In this document: piece by piece, positions 9,301-17,534 of the stretch
How positions within the stretch are numbered: the first letter of the stretch is position 1
How the letters are laid out: the number at the start of each line of letters is the position of its first letter
Origin: Anaerolineae bacterium
GTDB lineage: Bacteria > Chloroflexota > Anaerolineae > Promineifilales > Promineifilaceae
Direction: 5' to 3'
DNA length: 64,000 bases
Assembly (NCBI GenBank): GCA_030425205.1
Contig: JAUIAP010000023.1
Span: forward strand, 39,202 to 103,201
Notes under the pieces: generated by a model
What the model saw: only the letters and a program-made list of their open reading frames with translations
What the model was told of the DNA's origin: nothing
Databases searched by the model: none
Made by a program: the position numbers and the translations under genes

Positions 9301-12300
9301 AAGCGACGAATGGCCCATGGCATCCGTTCAACTTCTCACAGATTTCCGTCCACAGAATGGCGGTGCAGATCGGTGGAACGTATGCCGCGCCGTGGATCGA
9401 CAACTTTGGGGCGGCGGCCGACCATCTCACAATCGGGGATGTGTCGGGCAGTCTCGCCATCTTGGTCGATGCCAATGATGCAGATAATTTTGTCTTTTTG
9501 CTCGAAACGCAGTACATCACGCTGCTGCAACTGGTTTCCTGCTTTTCGGCTCCCGTTTTTCTCGCCTATCAAACCCTGCCCGCCATAATCAAAACGCCCC
9601 TCGAAAAGATTGTCAACGTCCACGCCAGAGACGTGCGCGTTTCAATCATTCCCGCCGCTACCCAAATTGGTGAAATCGAGTACAACGATGAGGGAATCAC
9701 CATTAACGGAACGCTTTCACTTTGGGGGTGGGAGGCGAGCCTCAAGGCAAGCGTTTCGACCTCCATGATCGATGCGACCGGCAAACTGTCACCCATCGTG
9801 TTCAACCTGGCTGGCATCGACCTGTTCAGTGTCAAAGGGGCGTTGGGCAGTGACCACCCTAGCTTTAGGCTGTATCTCGGCACAGAGGCCATTCCAGAAT
9901 TTCACATGTCAGCGGCGGTCTCGCTGCTTGGCATCAGCCATTCGGTCTATGCGGAACTCGACCAGTCTGGTCTCAAGTTCATGCTAGAAAGATCGCTGCC
10001 AATTTGTGGCTATAGTCTGACCGCCGTTGCGAACAGCGGTCAACTGCGAGCGGCTGGCTCGATGCATTTCACGCTCAACCTCACGCTGTCGCTCGGCGGG
10101 TTGATCGATGTTCCACTTATTGATGTTGGGTTTGGCGCATCGGCCGATTTGACAATTTCCCATGCGTTTAACCTGACCTTGTCGGGGCATATCCGTTTTT
10201 ATGGGTATGAACTGAACGTCTGGCTGGCGATCCAAGAACCTGTAGGGAGCTTTGAGGATATTTTCAACGCGCTTGTTGACTATTTGCGCCAGAAAGCGGC
10301 TGAACTGCTGCTGTCCATCTGGCGTACGCTGGAGGAGTTGGCGGATGCCATTGCTGCGGGGGCTGCGTGGGTCGCGGGCAATCTGGCGGTTGTTGCCAGA
10401 GATGTCTATCAGCTTGGCGACGACGCGGTGAGCAGCATCATCAGCGCATCCCAAACAATTGGGGACGGCGCGGTCGTCATCGCGGGCGGCATGAACGAGG
10501 CGTATGGCTGGACGGAAAAGCAGGTTGCCAAAGCGTTACGCGACGCTGGCTACGCGATTGGTGAGGTCGTTGAGGCGCTTGATGAAGCATTTGATGTCAC
10601 CAAAGAGGCGATTATCGAAGCTCTGCACTTCGGTGGCTATGCGGCTGAGGAGGTCGCCCAGTTTGCGGTCGATGCGTGGAATTGGTCGCAGAAGCAAATC
10701 GTCAGTGCGCTGTACGCCGTCGGCTACTCGGCAACAGAGATTGCAACAGCTCTGTACAACGTATTCAACTTGGGAGCCGAAGCTGTTGCCACAGCCCTGC
10801 GAGCGGTTGGCTTTGCGGCTGCGGCGACAGCGGCAGCACTCAACGCCGTGTTCAGCTATGGGGCAGATGCGGCCGCTGCTGCGCTCAAGACGGCTGGCTA
10901 TGTCGCCGCTGAAATTGCCGCCGGCATTGAGACGACCTTCCAAATTGGCATCAACGCGGTTGCTGGCGTACTGCAAGGGGTGGGGTATGGAGCGGATGTC
11001 ACGGCAGATGCGCTCAGAGTTGCCTTCAACGCCTCCATCGACGCGGTTGCCGCTGCCCTCAAAGGGGTTGGCTATGCGGCGGATGTGACGGCGAACGCGC
11101 TCAAGTTTGCCTTTAACGCATCGGCCGATATAACCGCCTTCGCCCTCCAATCAGCGGGATACGCGGCCAACGAAATCGCCAACGGTCTGAAAAGCGCGTT
11201 TAATCTCGGCGTGGATGCGGTTGCCGCAACGCTAAAAGGGTTGAACTACACCGCCGACATCACCGCCGATGCGCTGCGAACGGTGTTTGATGCCGCTGCT
11301 GACGCGACGGCCGCAGCCTTAAAACTGGCTGGCTACACCGCCAACGAGATTGCCAGCGGCTTGAAAACGGTTTATCAACTCGCTGCCGACGCAGTTGCGG
11401 GTGTGCTAAGAGGGGTAGGGTATGCGGCCGATGTGACGGCTGGCGCGTTGTTGTCCGCCTTTAACGCGACCGCCGATGTCGCAGCCGCTGCGCTGCAATC
11501 GGCTGGCTATGTGGCAAACGAGATCGCCAGCGGTCTCAAAAACGCTTATCACTTGGGGACGGATGGGGTCGCCATCGCACTCAAAGGGATTGGCTACACG
11601 GCTGATATTACTGCTGGTGCGCTGATGTCGGCGTTTAATGCCACCGCCGACGGCGCGGCGTTCGCGCTCAAGGCGGCCAATTACACGGCAGACGAGATCG
11701 CTGCTGGCTTGAAGATTGCCTATCAGCTTGGAGCCGAAGCGGTGGCGACCGTATTGCGCGGGGTGGGCTTTTCGGCCGAAATCACCGCCGCCGCCCTCAA
11801 ATCGGCGTTCAATTTATCGGCCGAAGTCGCAGCCGCTGCCCTCAAAATCGCTGGTTATGCGGCAAGCGAAATCGCCAGCGGGTTGAAGACGGTCTTCAAT
11901 TTCGGCACAGATGCAGTCGCCATCACGCTCAAGGGATTGGGCTATGGGGCTGACGTAACGGCGGATGCGCTCTTGATGGCGTTCAACGCCACCACTGACG
12001 TTGCCACCGCTGCGCTCAACGCGGCTGGCTACACCGCCAACGAAATCGCGTCCGGCCTGAAAACCGCCTATCAATTGGGGACGGAAGCCGTCGCTGCCGC
12101 GTTGAAGGGCGTGGGCTATGGGGCTGACATCACCGCCGCCGCGCTGCTATCGGCATTTAACGCATCAGCAGAAGGAGCTGCATTTGCGCTCAAGGCGGCT
12201 GGCTATGCGGTCGATGAAATCGCCGCCGGTCTGAAAAGTGCTTATCAGCTTGGGGCCAATGCTGTTGCGACAACGTTGCGGGCGGTCGGCTACGCGGCCG

Positions 12301-14087
12301 ATATTACGGCGACTGCGCTTAAAACGGTATTTAACATTCCGGCCGATGGAGCCGCGTTTGCGCTGAACGTCGCTGGCTATACGGCAAACGAGATTGCCGC
12401 CACGCTCAAGAACGTCTTTAACGTTGGAATCGATGCGCTCTCGACCATCTTTAGAGGCTTGGGGTATGGCGTAGAGGTGACGGCAGGGGCGTTGGCCGCC
12501 GTCTTCAACGTCACAGCCGCAGGTGCAGCGGCAGCTCTTCAAGCGGCAGGCTACACCATCAACGAAATTGCCAGCGGGATCAAATTCGCCTATCAGTTGA
12601 GTACCGACGCGGTTGCAGGCGTTCTCAAAGGATTAGGACATGGTGCAGACATTGTCGCGGGCGCGTTGCTGTCCGCGTTCAACGCAACTGCGGATAGCGC
12701 GGCGTTTGCGCTCAATGCGGCTGGCTATACTGCTAACGAAATTGCCAACGGACTCAAAGTCACTTATCAGCTAGGGGCTGGGGTCGTGGCAGGGCTGATA
12801 AAAGGGTTAGGCTATGGAGCCGATGTCGCCACAGCCGCGCTGGTCGCAGCGTTTGGGGTGACGGCCGACGGCGCAGCGGCCGCTCTCAATATGGCTGGTT
12901 ATGCCATCAATGAAATTGCTGGCGGATTGAAAAATGTCTTTGGGCTGGGTGCAAACGCGGTGGCGGGTGTCTTGAGGGGCATTGGAAGTGGGGTTGAGCT
13001 AACCGCTAGTGCATTACAGACCGTGTTTGGATTATCGGCCGATGGCGCGGCGTTTGCGCTTAACGCGGCTGGCTATACCGCCAACGAGATTGCCAGCGGA
13101 CTCAAGACGGTCTACCAGCTTGGTGCGGACGCAGTGACGGGTTTGCTGAAAGGGTTGAATTTTGGCGCTGACGTTGCCGCCAATGCGCTGAAGGCTGTGT
13201 TTAGCATTTCGGCCGATGGTGCCGCGACTATTCTCAAGGGAGCGGGCTATACGGTTGACGAGATCGCTAACGGCCTAAAGGTCGCCTATCAGCTTGGTAC
13301 GGATGCGGTTGCTGGCATTCTAAAAGGGGTTGGCTATGGGGTGGATGTTGTCACGGGCGCATTAGCCACCGTGTTTGGCGCGACTCCTCAGGTTGCCGCC
13401 GCTGCCCTGAAAGCGGCAGGCTACACCGCGTTGGAGATTGCAAAAGGGGCATCGGCCGTTTTTGGCTTGGGCCAAGACGGCGTTGCAGGTTTGCTGAAAG
13501 GCCTTCGATTTGGATCAGATGTAACGGTCGATGCACTCAAGGCGACCTTTGGTCTCACTGCAAATGCAGCGGCTATCGCGCTCAAAGTAGGTGGATACGG
13601 CGCGAACGCAATCGGCAGGGGGCTAGTCAGCGGCTATCAGATTGGGGAGGCGGGTATGGCTGGCTTGCTAAAGGGATTAAACTTTGGGGCGAGCACCACA
13701 GCAGAAGCTCTCTGGATGACCTTTGGCGCGACGAGTGACGCAGTGGCAATAGCGTTAAAAGGTGCTGGCTTTGGCATAGACGCAACCACCAGTGCCCTGC
13801 AATACACGTTCAATACTTCGGCTGAGGGTGTTGCCATCGCACTCGATGCGGCTGGCTATGGGGCAACACAAATCGCAAACGGTGTGGGCGCGGCATTCGG
13901 CTATTCTGCCGGCACAGTTGCATCCGCGCTCAAAGCGGTTGGCTACGGCGTTGAGGAGATCAGCGATGTTCTCGATGATGCGCTCGGATTGGGTGAATCG
14001 GCGATTGAAGAAGCTCTCGGCGTGGCTGGCTTTGCCGCTGATGCGATTGGAGACCTCTTTAGCAGCGTGTTTGGCGGCATTTTTTAG
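6330..14087 (+). CDS. giant LamG protein with 41 tandem 29-residue helical repeats
   Basis: A 2585-residue protein, start set by AAAGGA before the ATG at 6330. Residues about 8-200, 213-425 and 453-655 are three LamG/concanavalin-like jelly rolls, each opening 'LxFDGxNxYVxCG' and closing 'GLVGYWPL'. A proline-rich linker follows, then about 600 residues of repeated beta strands that I do not recognise. From residue 1403 to the end run 41 units of exactly 29 residues (87 bases) with consensus L-K-x-x-G-Y-x-A-(N/D)-x-(I/V)-(A/T)-x-(G/A)-L-K; the last unit is cut at 23. From unit 7 to about unit 35 two types alternate strictly: type A (NEIASGLKTVYQLGADAVAG) and type B (ADVTADALLSAFNATADGAA). The architecture suggests a long helical solenoid tipped by sugar-binding domains. 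No signal peptide or membrane segment is evident. Confidence 0.85.
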   Translation: MQTIHRTCLSFDGINDYIDCGAGPTLSNALTLEFWVKSRGGHGYVISRGGGSGVDGYSVYVTLDTLRVVLRGGEQQRTFTYTLPATKQWKHVAFSWSQSADHATAFINGERQQKPNSFTVPLNMPADVNLNIGRSASFDDYFNGELAEVRLWNVARSQEEISDTLSRTLDVPQAGLVGYWPLTHTVLDKSGAGHNGTNHGATRQRDDTLPLFLDREPLALSLPNTQSYVDCGEGPHLADAITVEAWIKSQGSYGHIVNRGGGWDDNGYSLYHVNGQLRVELQGWGNKMVVDNSLAADGVWHHVAFSWSKSSQTAIVYLDGQRQPQVGNFKYTVTMPERMNLNIGRNARHGENFVGQIADVRIWEVARSAEQIAAYMSHRLRGDEAGLVGYWPLDQATHFAEDQSSRENRGILHGNADWISTPTLILSKPLEAEPVAPARPPSQFNQPPEPIVENAALAFDGINGHVTCGVIDFARGNYSVEAWVKPEIGDIFAATVGDLHGIRLSISADGTLRYLHRQPPGYEGGRVVTSTASLTDGKWHHVAAVMDGQLRLFVDGVQQAAVDGAIQMVQPVEVVLGQTAASIANHRYKGLMRDVRIWNVARSAEEIQAAMRSRLLGTENGLVANWQLNSGLPQQTIVDKTNRFHATLHETSWQASNGLSLSAPLATVHAPAPPPMPHNPAAAMVGTKRSSNPTELIDPNHPAWLQTLLNDIDQSRNGNNLEVKPDTFTEFNPFAQLGGLLISTLPLKNIELELLAAAEPGAQEVGLAISGTVDVLGWNAADIGLEFSVANDQTRTVLVKIKGRDLNMTISKLLGGTLPQEVTAVLDILGGVTLSNPSIAFTNSGEDIDDDDEPFDVGISSGLNLYGTLDMQAFAADDKGELGKLLKFVAGFLGLDALTIRLTLDQTQTGLNLDLDAIIEQDITIIDGKHFGLVYKGAVVSLSMRGAPPEPSLSISNSLLLTLSFLGADDLLMTGTIAGEAESITGAYTLEATNGPWHPFNFSQISVHRMAVQIGGTYAAPWIDNFGAAADHLTIGDVSGSLAILVDANDADNFVFLLETQYITLLQLVSCFSAPVFLAYQTLPAIIKTPLEKIVNVHARDVRVSIIPAATQIGEIEYNDEGITINGTLSLWGWEASLKASVSTSMIDATGKLSPIVFNLAGIDLFSVKGALGSDHPSFRLYLGTEAIPEFHMSAAVSLLGISHSVYAELDQSGLKFMLERSLPICGYSLTAVANSGQLRAAGSMHFTLNLTLSLGGLIDVPLIDVGFGASADLTISHAFNLTLSGHIRFYGYELNVWLAIQEPVGSFEDIFNALVDYLRQKAAELLLSIWRTLEELADAIAAGAAWVAGNLAVVARDVYQLGDDAVSSIISASQTIGDGAVVIAGGMNEAYGWTEKQVAKALRDAGYAIGEVVEALDEAFDVTKEAIIEALHFGGYAAEEVAQFAVDAWNWSQKQIVSALYAVGYSATEIATALYNVFNLGAEAVATALRAVGFAAAATAAALNAVFSYGADAAAAALKTAGYVAAEIAAGIETTFQIGINAVAGVLQGVGYGADVTADALRVAFNASIDAVAAALKGVGYAADVTANALKFAFNASADITAFALQSAGYAANEIANGLKSAFNLGVDAVAATLKGLNYTADITADALRTVFDAAADATAAALKLAGYTANEIASGLKTVYQLAADAVAGVLRGVGYAADVTAGALLSAFNATADVAAAALQSAGYVANEIASGLKNAYHLGTDGVAIALKGIGYTADITAGALMSAFNATADGAAFALKAANYTADEIAAGLKIAYQLGAEAVATVLRGVGFSAEITAAALKSAFNLSAEVAAAALKIAGYAASEIASGLKTVFNFGTDAVAITLKGLGYGADVTADALLMAFNATTDVATAALNAAGYTANEIASGLKTAYQLGTEAVAAALKGVGYGADITAAALLSAFNASAEGAAFALKAAGYAVDEIAAGLKSAYQLGANAVATTLRAVGYAADITATALKTVFNIPADGAAFALNVAGYTANEIAATLKNVFNVGIDALSTIFRGLGYGVEVTAGALAAVFNVTAAGAAAALQAAGYTINEIASGIKFAYQLSTDAVAGVLKGLGHGADIVAGALLSAFNATADSAAFALNAAGYTANEIANGLKVTYQLGAGVVAGLIKGLGYGADVATAALVAAFGVTADGAAAALNMAGYAINEIAGGLKNVFGLGANAVAGVLRGIGSGVELTASALQTVFGLSADGAAFALNAAGYTANEIASGLKTVYQLGADAVTGLLKGLNFGADVAANALKAVFSISADGAATILKGAGYTVDEIANGLKVAYQLGTDAVAGILKGVGYGVDVVTGALATVFGATPQVAAAALKAAGYTALEIAKGASAVFGLGQDGVAGLLKGLRFGSDVTVDALKATFGLTANAAAIALKVGGYGANAIGRGLVSGYQIGEAGMAGLLKGLNFGASTTAEALWMTFGATSDAVAIALKGAGFGIDATTSALQYTFNTSAEGVAIALDAAGYGATQIANGVGAAFGYSAGTVASALKAVGYGVEEISDVLDDALGLGESAIEEALGVAGFAADAIGDLFSSVFGGIF
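10536..14084 (+). repeat. tandem 87-bp coding repeat, 41 units
   Basis: This is the DNA underlying the repeat domain. The unit is 87 bases (29 codons) and diverges more at DNA than at protein level. A two-unit (174-base) super-period is visible because unit types A and B alternate. The register slips once, where units 6 and 7 are both type B, which implies growth by duplication of A-B pairs plus one single-unit event. Several type-B units carry the TCGGCCGA palindrome at the same repeat position (near 11120, 11817, 13035, 13209). Confidence 0.9.
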
Positions 14088-14089
14088 TG

Positions 14090-14128
14090 TAGGTCGGATT
14101 GTCAATCCGACCTATGGGTTAACAACCC
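14090..14128 (+). terminator. two adjacent hairpins between the giant gene and the Nif11-like gene
   Basis: TAGGTCGGATT (14090-14100) pairs with AATCCGACCTA (14104-14114) as a perfect 11-base stem with a 3-base loop. GGGTT/AACCC (14116-14128) forms a second small stem. They start two bases after the stop codon and end 20 bases before the next ATG. There is no T-run, so they may attenuate or stabilise the message ends rather than fully terminate. Confidence 0.5.
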
Positions 14129-14148
14129 GACTTGTAGAGGAGTGTTAA

Positions 14149-14406
14149 ATGACAAATCAGGCTTTGAAATTCATACAGGACGTAGGTAAGAATCGAGAGT
14201 TGCGTGAAAAGGTGTATGCAAAATTTAGAATGCTGCCCGTTGGCGATTGGCAAGGATTCGCGGTGATCGGAGCGGAACATGGATACGATTTCGAGGGCGA
14301 AGAGTTAAAGGCCAACGTCCCCAAAGGTTTTTATGAGCAGCGCGGCAAGGAATGGAAGGAGACTAAACATGAGAACATCATTTTCTCTCCCACGCGCACA
14401 GAATAG
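14149..14406 (+). CDS. Nif11-like small protein
   Basis: An 85-residue protein beginning MTNQALKFIQDVGKNRELREK and continuing to GAEHGYDFEGEELKANV. This is the two-helix pattern of the Nif11 family: 'F...V..d.eLrekl...' then 'A...GydFt.eEl'. Nif11 domains occur as leader peptides of ribosomally made peptides in cyanobacteria and other phyla, and as stand-alone proteins of unknown role. This one has no Gly-Gly cleavage site or Cys/Ser/Thr-rich core, and no lanthipeptide or other maturation enzyme is nearby. A stand-alone or effector-like role therefore fits better. AGAGGAG precedes the ATG. It follows the giant LamG gene after two hairpins. Confidence 0.75.
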   Translation: MTNQALKFIQDVGKNRELREKVYAKFRMLPVGDWQGFAVIGAEHGYDFEGEELKANVPKGFYEQRGKEWKETKHENIIFSPTRTE

Positions 14407-14415
14407 TTATTGATT

Positions 14416-14701
14416 ATGTGGGCTACAAGAAGCCAAATGAAGATCAAAAAATACGAGCGTGAGAAATTGCGCGCATTTTTGAATGGAGCAGACGCGATTT
14501 TAGACCAGTAATCTAATGATTGGGCGATAACAACAAACGTTGTGGAACGAGTTGCGCTGGTTGGGAGATGCGACAGGCCCCTTTTGGGAAGATTTGCCAC
14601 TGGGCGTTTCGGGCGATCCAACAAATGTTGAAGAGGCAAAACCGGGCGTTTTGCTGATCAACGAGGCCGTGTTTGAAGAGATCAATTCTAAAAAGAGATA
14701 G
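14416..14701 (+). pseudogene. small broken reading frame after the Nif11-like gene
   Basis: Two well-composed fragments lie in different frames. The first runs from ATG 14416 (or 14437) to TAA 14509-14511, giving MKIKKYEREKLRAFLNGAD. The second is open from about 14532 to TAG 14699-14701, giving WNELRWLGDATGPFWEDLP and ending EAVFEEINSKKR. Their composition is protein-like and charged, consistent with one small gene of about 90 residues split by a frameshift, or with two tiny genes. No family is recognised. The region converges on the DUF1206 gene, 9 bases away. Confidence 0.35.
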
Positions 14702-14710
14702 TCATTGGAT

Positions 14711-15514
14711 TTAAAGTTTGCGATGGCGCGAAAGCGTGATGGCGGCAAAAAGGCCGTAGGCGATAAAGCCCAGTGCGACGACGCTGAGGAGGTAGGGACC
14801 ATACGGTCTCTGGGTCAAAACGGTCAGCGCGCGGCCGATGCCGCCTACTTTCTCTGGATCATAAGTGACTGCTGCTTGTGTCAAAAATATGCCGATTAAG
14901 GTGTAAATGACACCGCGTGCTGAATATCCGAATTGGCCTGCACGCCTTGCCGCATGGCGCTCTTCTTTTTGCATGTCCCCTTTATTTAGATGGTGCATAA
15001 ATCTAGCCGAGTAGGCGCGATAAAATTGATAGAGGCCAACGCCCATCATGACGACACCCCCAGCGGCGATTGACCAGCGTCCCAAGGGGTATTGCATCAC
15101 CAGCGCCGTCCAGCTAGAGACATCGCCTTGACCCCCTCCACTGCTGTTAAACACCCGCTGAAAAGCAGAAAAGGCAATGCCAGCATAGAAGAGACCCGAG
15201 AGGATGTAACCTGTTCGCTTGATGAGTCCCTTAAAATCGCTCCCCGCATCATCGGTGTCTTTCACGCCACGGATGAGATACCAAATCGTCAGCCCAACGA
15301 GTCCGACTGCTATCAGACCCAACAAGATACGGCCAAAGGGCTGACTTGCCACTTTCATCAACACACCGTCTTGACCTGTTGTGCTACCGCCAACGCCAAT
15401 TGCGACTTGAAATGCCAAAACGCCAATCAGGATATAGATGATTCCCTTGGCGATAAATCCCGCTCGCATCAGTTTTTGCAGCCATTCGTTTTTGTGGATC
15501 TCGTTTGTACTCAT
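14711..15514 (-). CDS. DUF1206 family membrane protein
   Basis: A 267-residue integral membrane protein with six hydrophobic helices arranged as three related pairs. Each pair opens with a Gly-rich 'R.G..akGiiYiliG.lA' segment: RAGFIAKGIIYILIGVLAF, RTGYILSGLFYAGIAFSAF, GYSARGVIYTLIGIFLTQA. Each ends near a 'G..lL..va.G...y' helix. That triplicate layout is diagnostic of DUF1206, whose function is unknown. The start at 15514 gives the usual short charged N-terminus before the first pair. It is transcribed divergently from the FHA operon with 245 bases between them, which must hold both promoters. Confidence 0.9.
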   Translation of the reverse strand: MSTNEIHKNEWLQKLMRAGFIAKGIIYILIGVLAFQVAIGVGGSTTGQDGVLMKVASQPFGRILLGLIAVGLVGLTIWYLIRGVKDTDDAGSDFKGLIKRTGYILSGLFYAGIAFSAFQRVFNSSGGGQGDVSSWTALVMQYPLGRWSIAAGGVVMMGVGLYQFYRAYSARFMHHLNKGDMQKEERHAARRAGQFGYSARGVIYTLIGIFLTQAAVTYDPEKVGGIGRALTVLTQRPYGPYLLSVVALGFIAYGLFAAITLSRHRKL

Positions 15515-15759
15515 TTGTCAATTGTTGGGGCGCGATTGTCAATCTAGATCAATCGGTGCGATATTTATGTGTAATGGTTCGGCAAGTGTGATGGAGACGA
15601 TCTCTAGGGTCATAGTCTATGCGACCTGCCTATTGATGGCTAACCTCATCTGGCTTTGAGCGGCACAAAAAGGGGTACAGCATGATTCTCTACGAAGACA
15701 GAAAAGATGTCCCCCGTAACCTTTGACAAACGAACCCCTCACAGCGCACAATACCGCCC

Positions 15760-17028
15760 ATGACAACATTGACTGAAGGCAGTGCGCCGGTTTCGGCCGA
15801 ACTCACCCAAATCGCCTACGAGCTGCTCGACCAGCTACCCGTTCCCTCCCATCTCCTGATTGGGCTGGCGTATGCGCGCGCCGTTGTCGATTTTGCCATC
15901 GTTCTGCCCGCCGCCGTCCTCGTTGCCACAGACGCGACGCGCTTTGAGCAGGGCAATCCCCACGCTGCGGCCGCAACGCTTGCCGCCGCAACGACGATCC
16001 CTGTCCCGATCCACGCCTTTTGGTTTGGCAAGCTGCCGCTGACGACGGCTGACGGACTGCCCCAGTTTGACGATGCCGCGACAATTTTGCACGCCGTCGA
16101 AAAGCTCAACGAAAAAGAGTGGCAGCTTGACCGCCGCACCGTTGATGAGCTGGCTGACCGCCTGATTACGAGCCAAAAATTAGCCAGCGATAGCCCAACA
16201 GTAAAGCAGGAAGAACATTCCCCCATCAGTCTCCTGCGCCATTCGGTGAGCGATCTGCTTGCATTGCCACGCCAGTTGGACAAGCGGCTGCAATCACAGG
16301 TGCGTCAGCCGTTTATGCTGCGGCGTTGGAGCGGGACGTTGCAGCCAGCCGATTTGAATAAGTCGCTCGTCAAGGCACTGTTTGATGAGGCGCATTTGAC
16401 GACACGCGGCGAGATGCAGATTGTGCCGAATCAGTTTGCAGTTACATTGCATCCAGATGATTATGTGGCGCATTTTCGGCCGAATCAACCCGCCATTTTG
16501 ACCGAGTGGCAAGCCTACCTGCGCGACGCGCTCGACACCGCCAACCAGCGACATGGCCGCACGCGCTATCGCTGGGATGCCCCACTGTCGATTGTGATCG
16601 AGACAAATGAGAGCGTGGCGCGAAATTCAGCCGAAATCGCCGCCACAACAGCCCAGCCCGCCACGCCTGTTGAGCCGACGGTCGCATTTCGGCCGAACCG
16701 AACGGTGGCGTGCCACATTGCCACCCAACCCTGTCTGCGCCTTCCCAACAATACGACAATTTCACTGTACGAAGACCTCATCACGCTTGGTCGCCATCCC
16801 GATGCCACCATCACGCTCCCTGACGATGACCTGCTTCTCAGCAGCTATCACGCGACGCTACGCCGCACGCCCAACGGTTACACCTTGCACGACGGCAACC
16901 CCAACGCTCGCCCCTCCACCAACGGAACAGCGATCAATGGACAACCCGTTGACGTCGCTGGCAAACAACTCAATAAGGGAGACAAAATCACGCTGGCAGG
17001 GGTCGAACTCACTTACGAGATGTGCTGA
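15760..17028 (+). CDS. fhaA: FhaA-like FHA-domain protein (DUF3662 + FHA)
   Basis: A 422-residue protein. Residues about 1-170 are an alpha-helical N-terminal extension not usual in actinobacterial FhaA. About 195-300 match the FhaA N-terminal domain (DUF3662): a basic KRLQSQVRQPFML entry, LVKALFDEA, QIVPNQFAVTLHPDDY. About 325-422 are a forkhead-associated domain with LGRHPDATITLP, SSYHATLRR and the STNGTAINGQ turn that reads phosphothreonine. FhaA links Ser/Thr kinase signalling to wall synthesis in mycobacteria. Its position as first gene of an FHA-FtsW-PBP-PknB operon makes the same role here likely. It carries three TCGGCCGA palindromes in two different reading frames. Confidence 0.85.
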   Translation: MTTLTEGSAPVSAELTQIAYELLDQLPVPSHLLIGLAYARAVVDFAIVLPAAVLVATDATRFEQGNPHAAAATLAAATTIPVPIHAFWFGKLPLTTADGLPQFDDAATILHAVEKLNEKEWQLDRRTVDELADRLITSQKLASDSPTVKQEEHSPISLLRHSVSDLLALPRQLDKRLQSQVRQPFMLRRWSGTLQPADLNKSLVKALFDEAHLTTRGEMQIVPNQFAVTLHPDDYVAHFRPNQPAILTEWQAYLRDALDTANQRHGRTRYRWDAPLSIVIETNESVARNSAEIAATTAQPATPVEPTVAFRPNRTVACHIATQPCLRLPNNTTISLYEDLITLGRHPDATITLPDDDLLLSSYHATLRRTPNGYTLHDGNPNARPSTNGTAINGQPVDVAGKQLNKGDKITLAGVELTYEMC

Positions 17029-17093
17029 TTTCTATTCCCTTGTCCACCCCAAAACTTACTTTTCCCTCTGGTAAGTGAGATACAATAGCAGTT

Positions 17094-17534
17094 ATGTCCG
17101 CGCCCCTAATACTGCTCGCTAACTTACTCTTTCTCGGCTTACTTTACTTTGCCATTTTTCGCATGGTGCGCGTCGTCTACCGCGAAATGCAAGGTCACGT
17201 CACGCCTAGCCGCGTCGCCCCCAGCGAGGTAGCGCAACTACACATTCGCAGTGTCGGCGCGGAGGCAAACCATCCACGCGGGACACGCTTTCCCCTGCAC
17301 AACATGACGCTTATCGGCCGATCTTCCGACAACGACATCGTGCTACGCGATGCGTTCACTTCTGGCACACACGCCATGATCCGCTGGGACGGCGCACGCT
17401 GGACGGTTGAAGATTTGGGCAGCACCAACGGTACGCTGCTCAACGGCAACGTCCTGATCGAACGCACGCCGCAACCCCTACTGTCCGACAGCGTTTTGAC
17501 CATCGGTGAATTTGAGCTGGAGATCGAACAGTGA
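17094..17534 (+). CDS. fhaB: FhaB-like membrane-anchored FHA protein
   Basis: A 146-residue protein with one N-terminal transmembrane helix (residues about 5-24, LILLANLLFLGLLYFAIF), a short linker, and an FHA domain filling the rest: MTLIGRSSDNDIVL, SGTHAMIRWD, DLGSTNGTLLNG, with the Arg, Ser, His and Asn-Gly positions that bind phosphothreonine. This matches mycobacterial FhaB/FipA, which binds a phosphorylated partner in the divisome. Its stop overlaps the GTG start of the SEDS gene (GTGA, 17531-17534), implying translational coupling. Confidence 0.88.
   Translation: MSAPLILLANLLFLGLLYFAIFRMVRVVYREMQGHVTPSRVAPSEVAQLHIRSVGAEANHPRGTRFPLHNMTLIGRSSDNDIVLRDAFTSGTHAMIRWDGARWTVEDLGSTNGTLLNGNVLIERTPQPLLSDSVLTIGEFELEIEQ

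Noticed and set aside
10536..14084. Tandem 87-bp repeats as a CRISPR or satellite
   Set aside because: Units are contiguous without spacers, are translated in one frame, and diverge at third positions, so it is a coding repeat.
14149..14406. RiPP biosynthetic cluster around the Nif11-like gene
   Set aside because: No core peptide, modifying enzyme, protease or transporter is found nearby; the neighbours are surface proteins.
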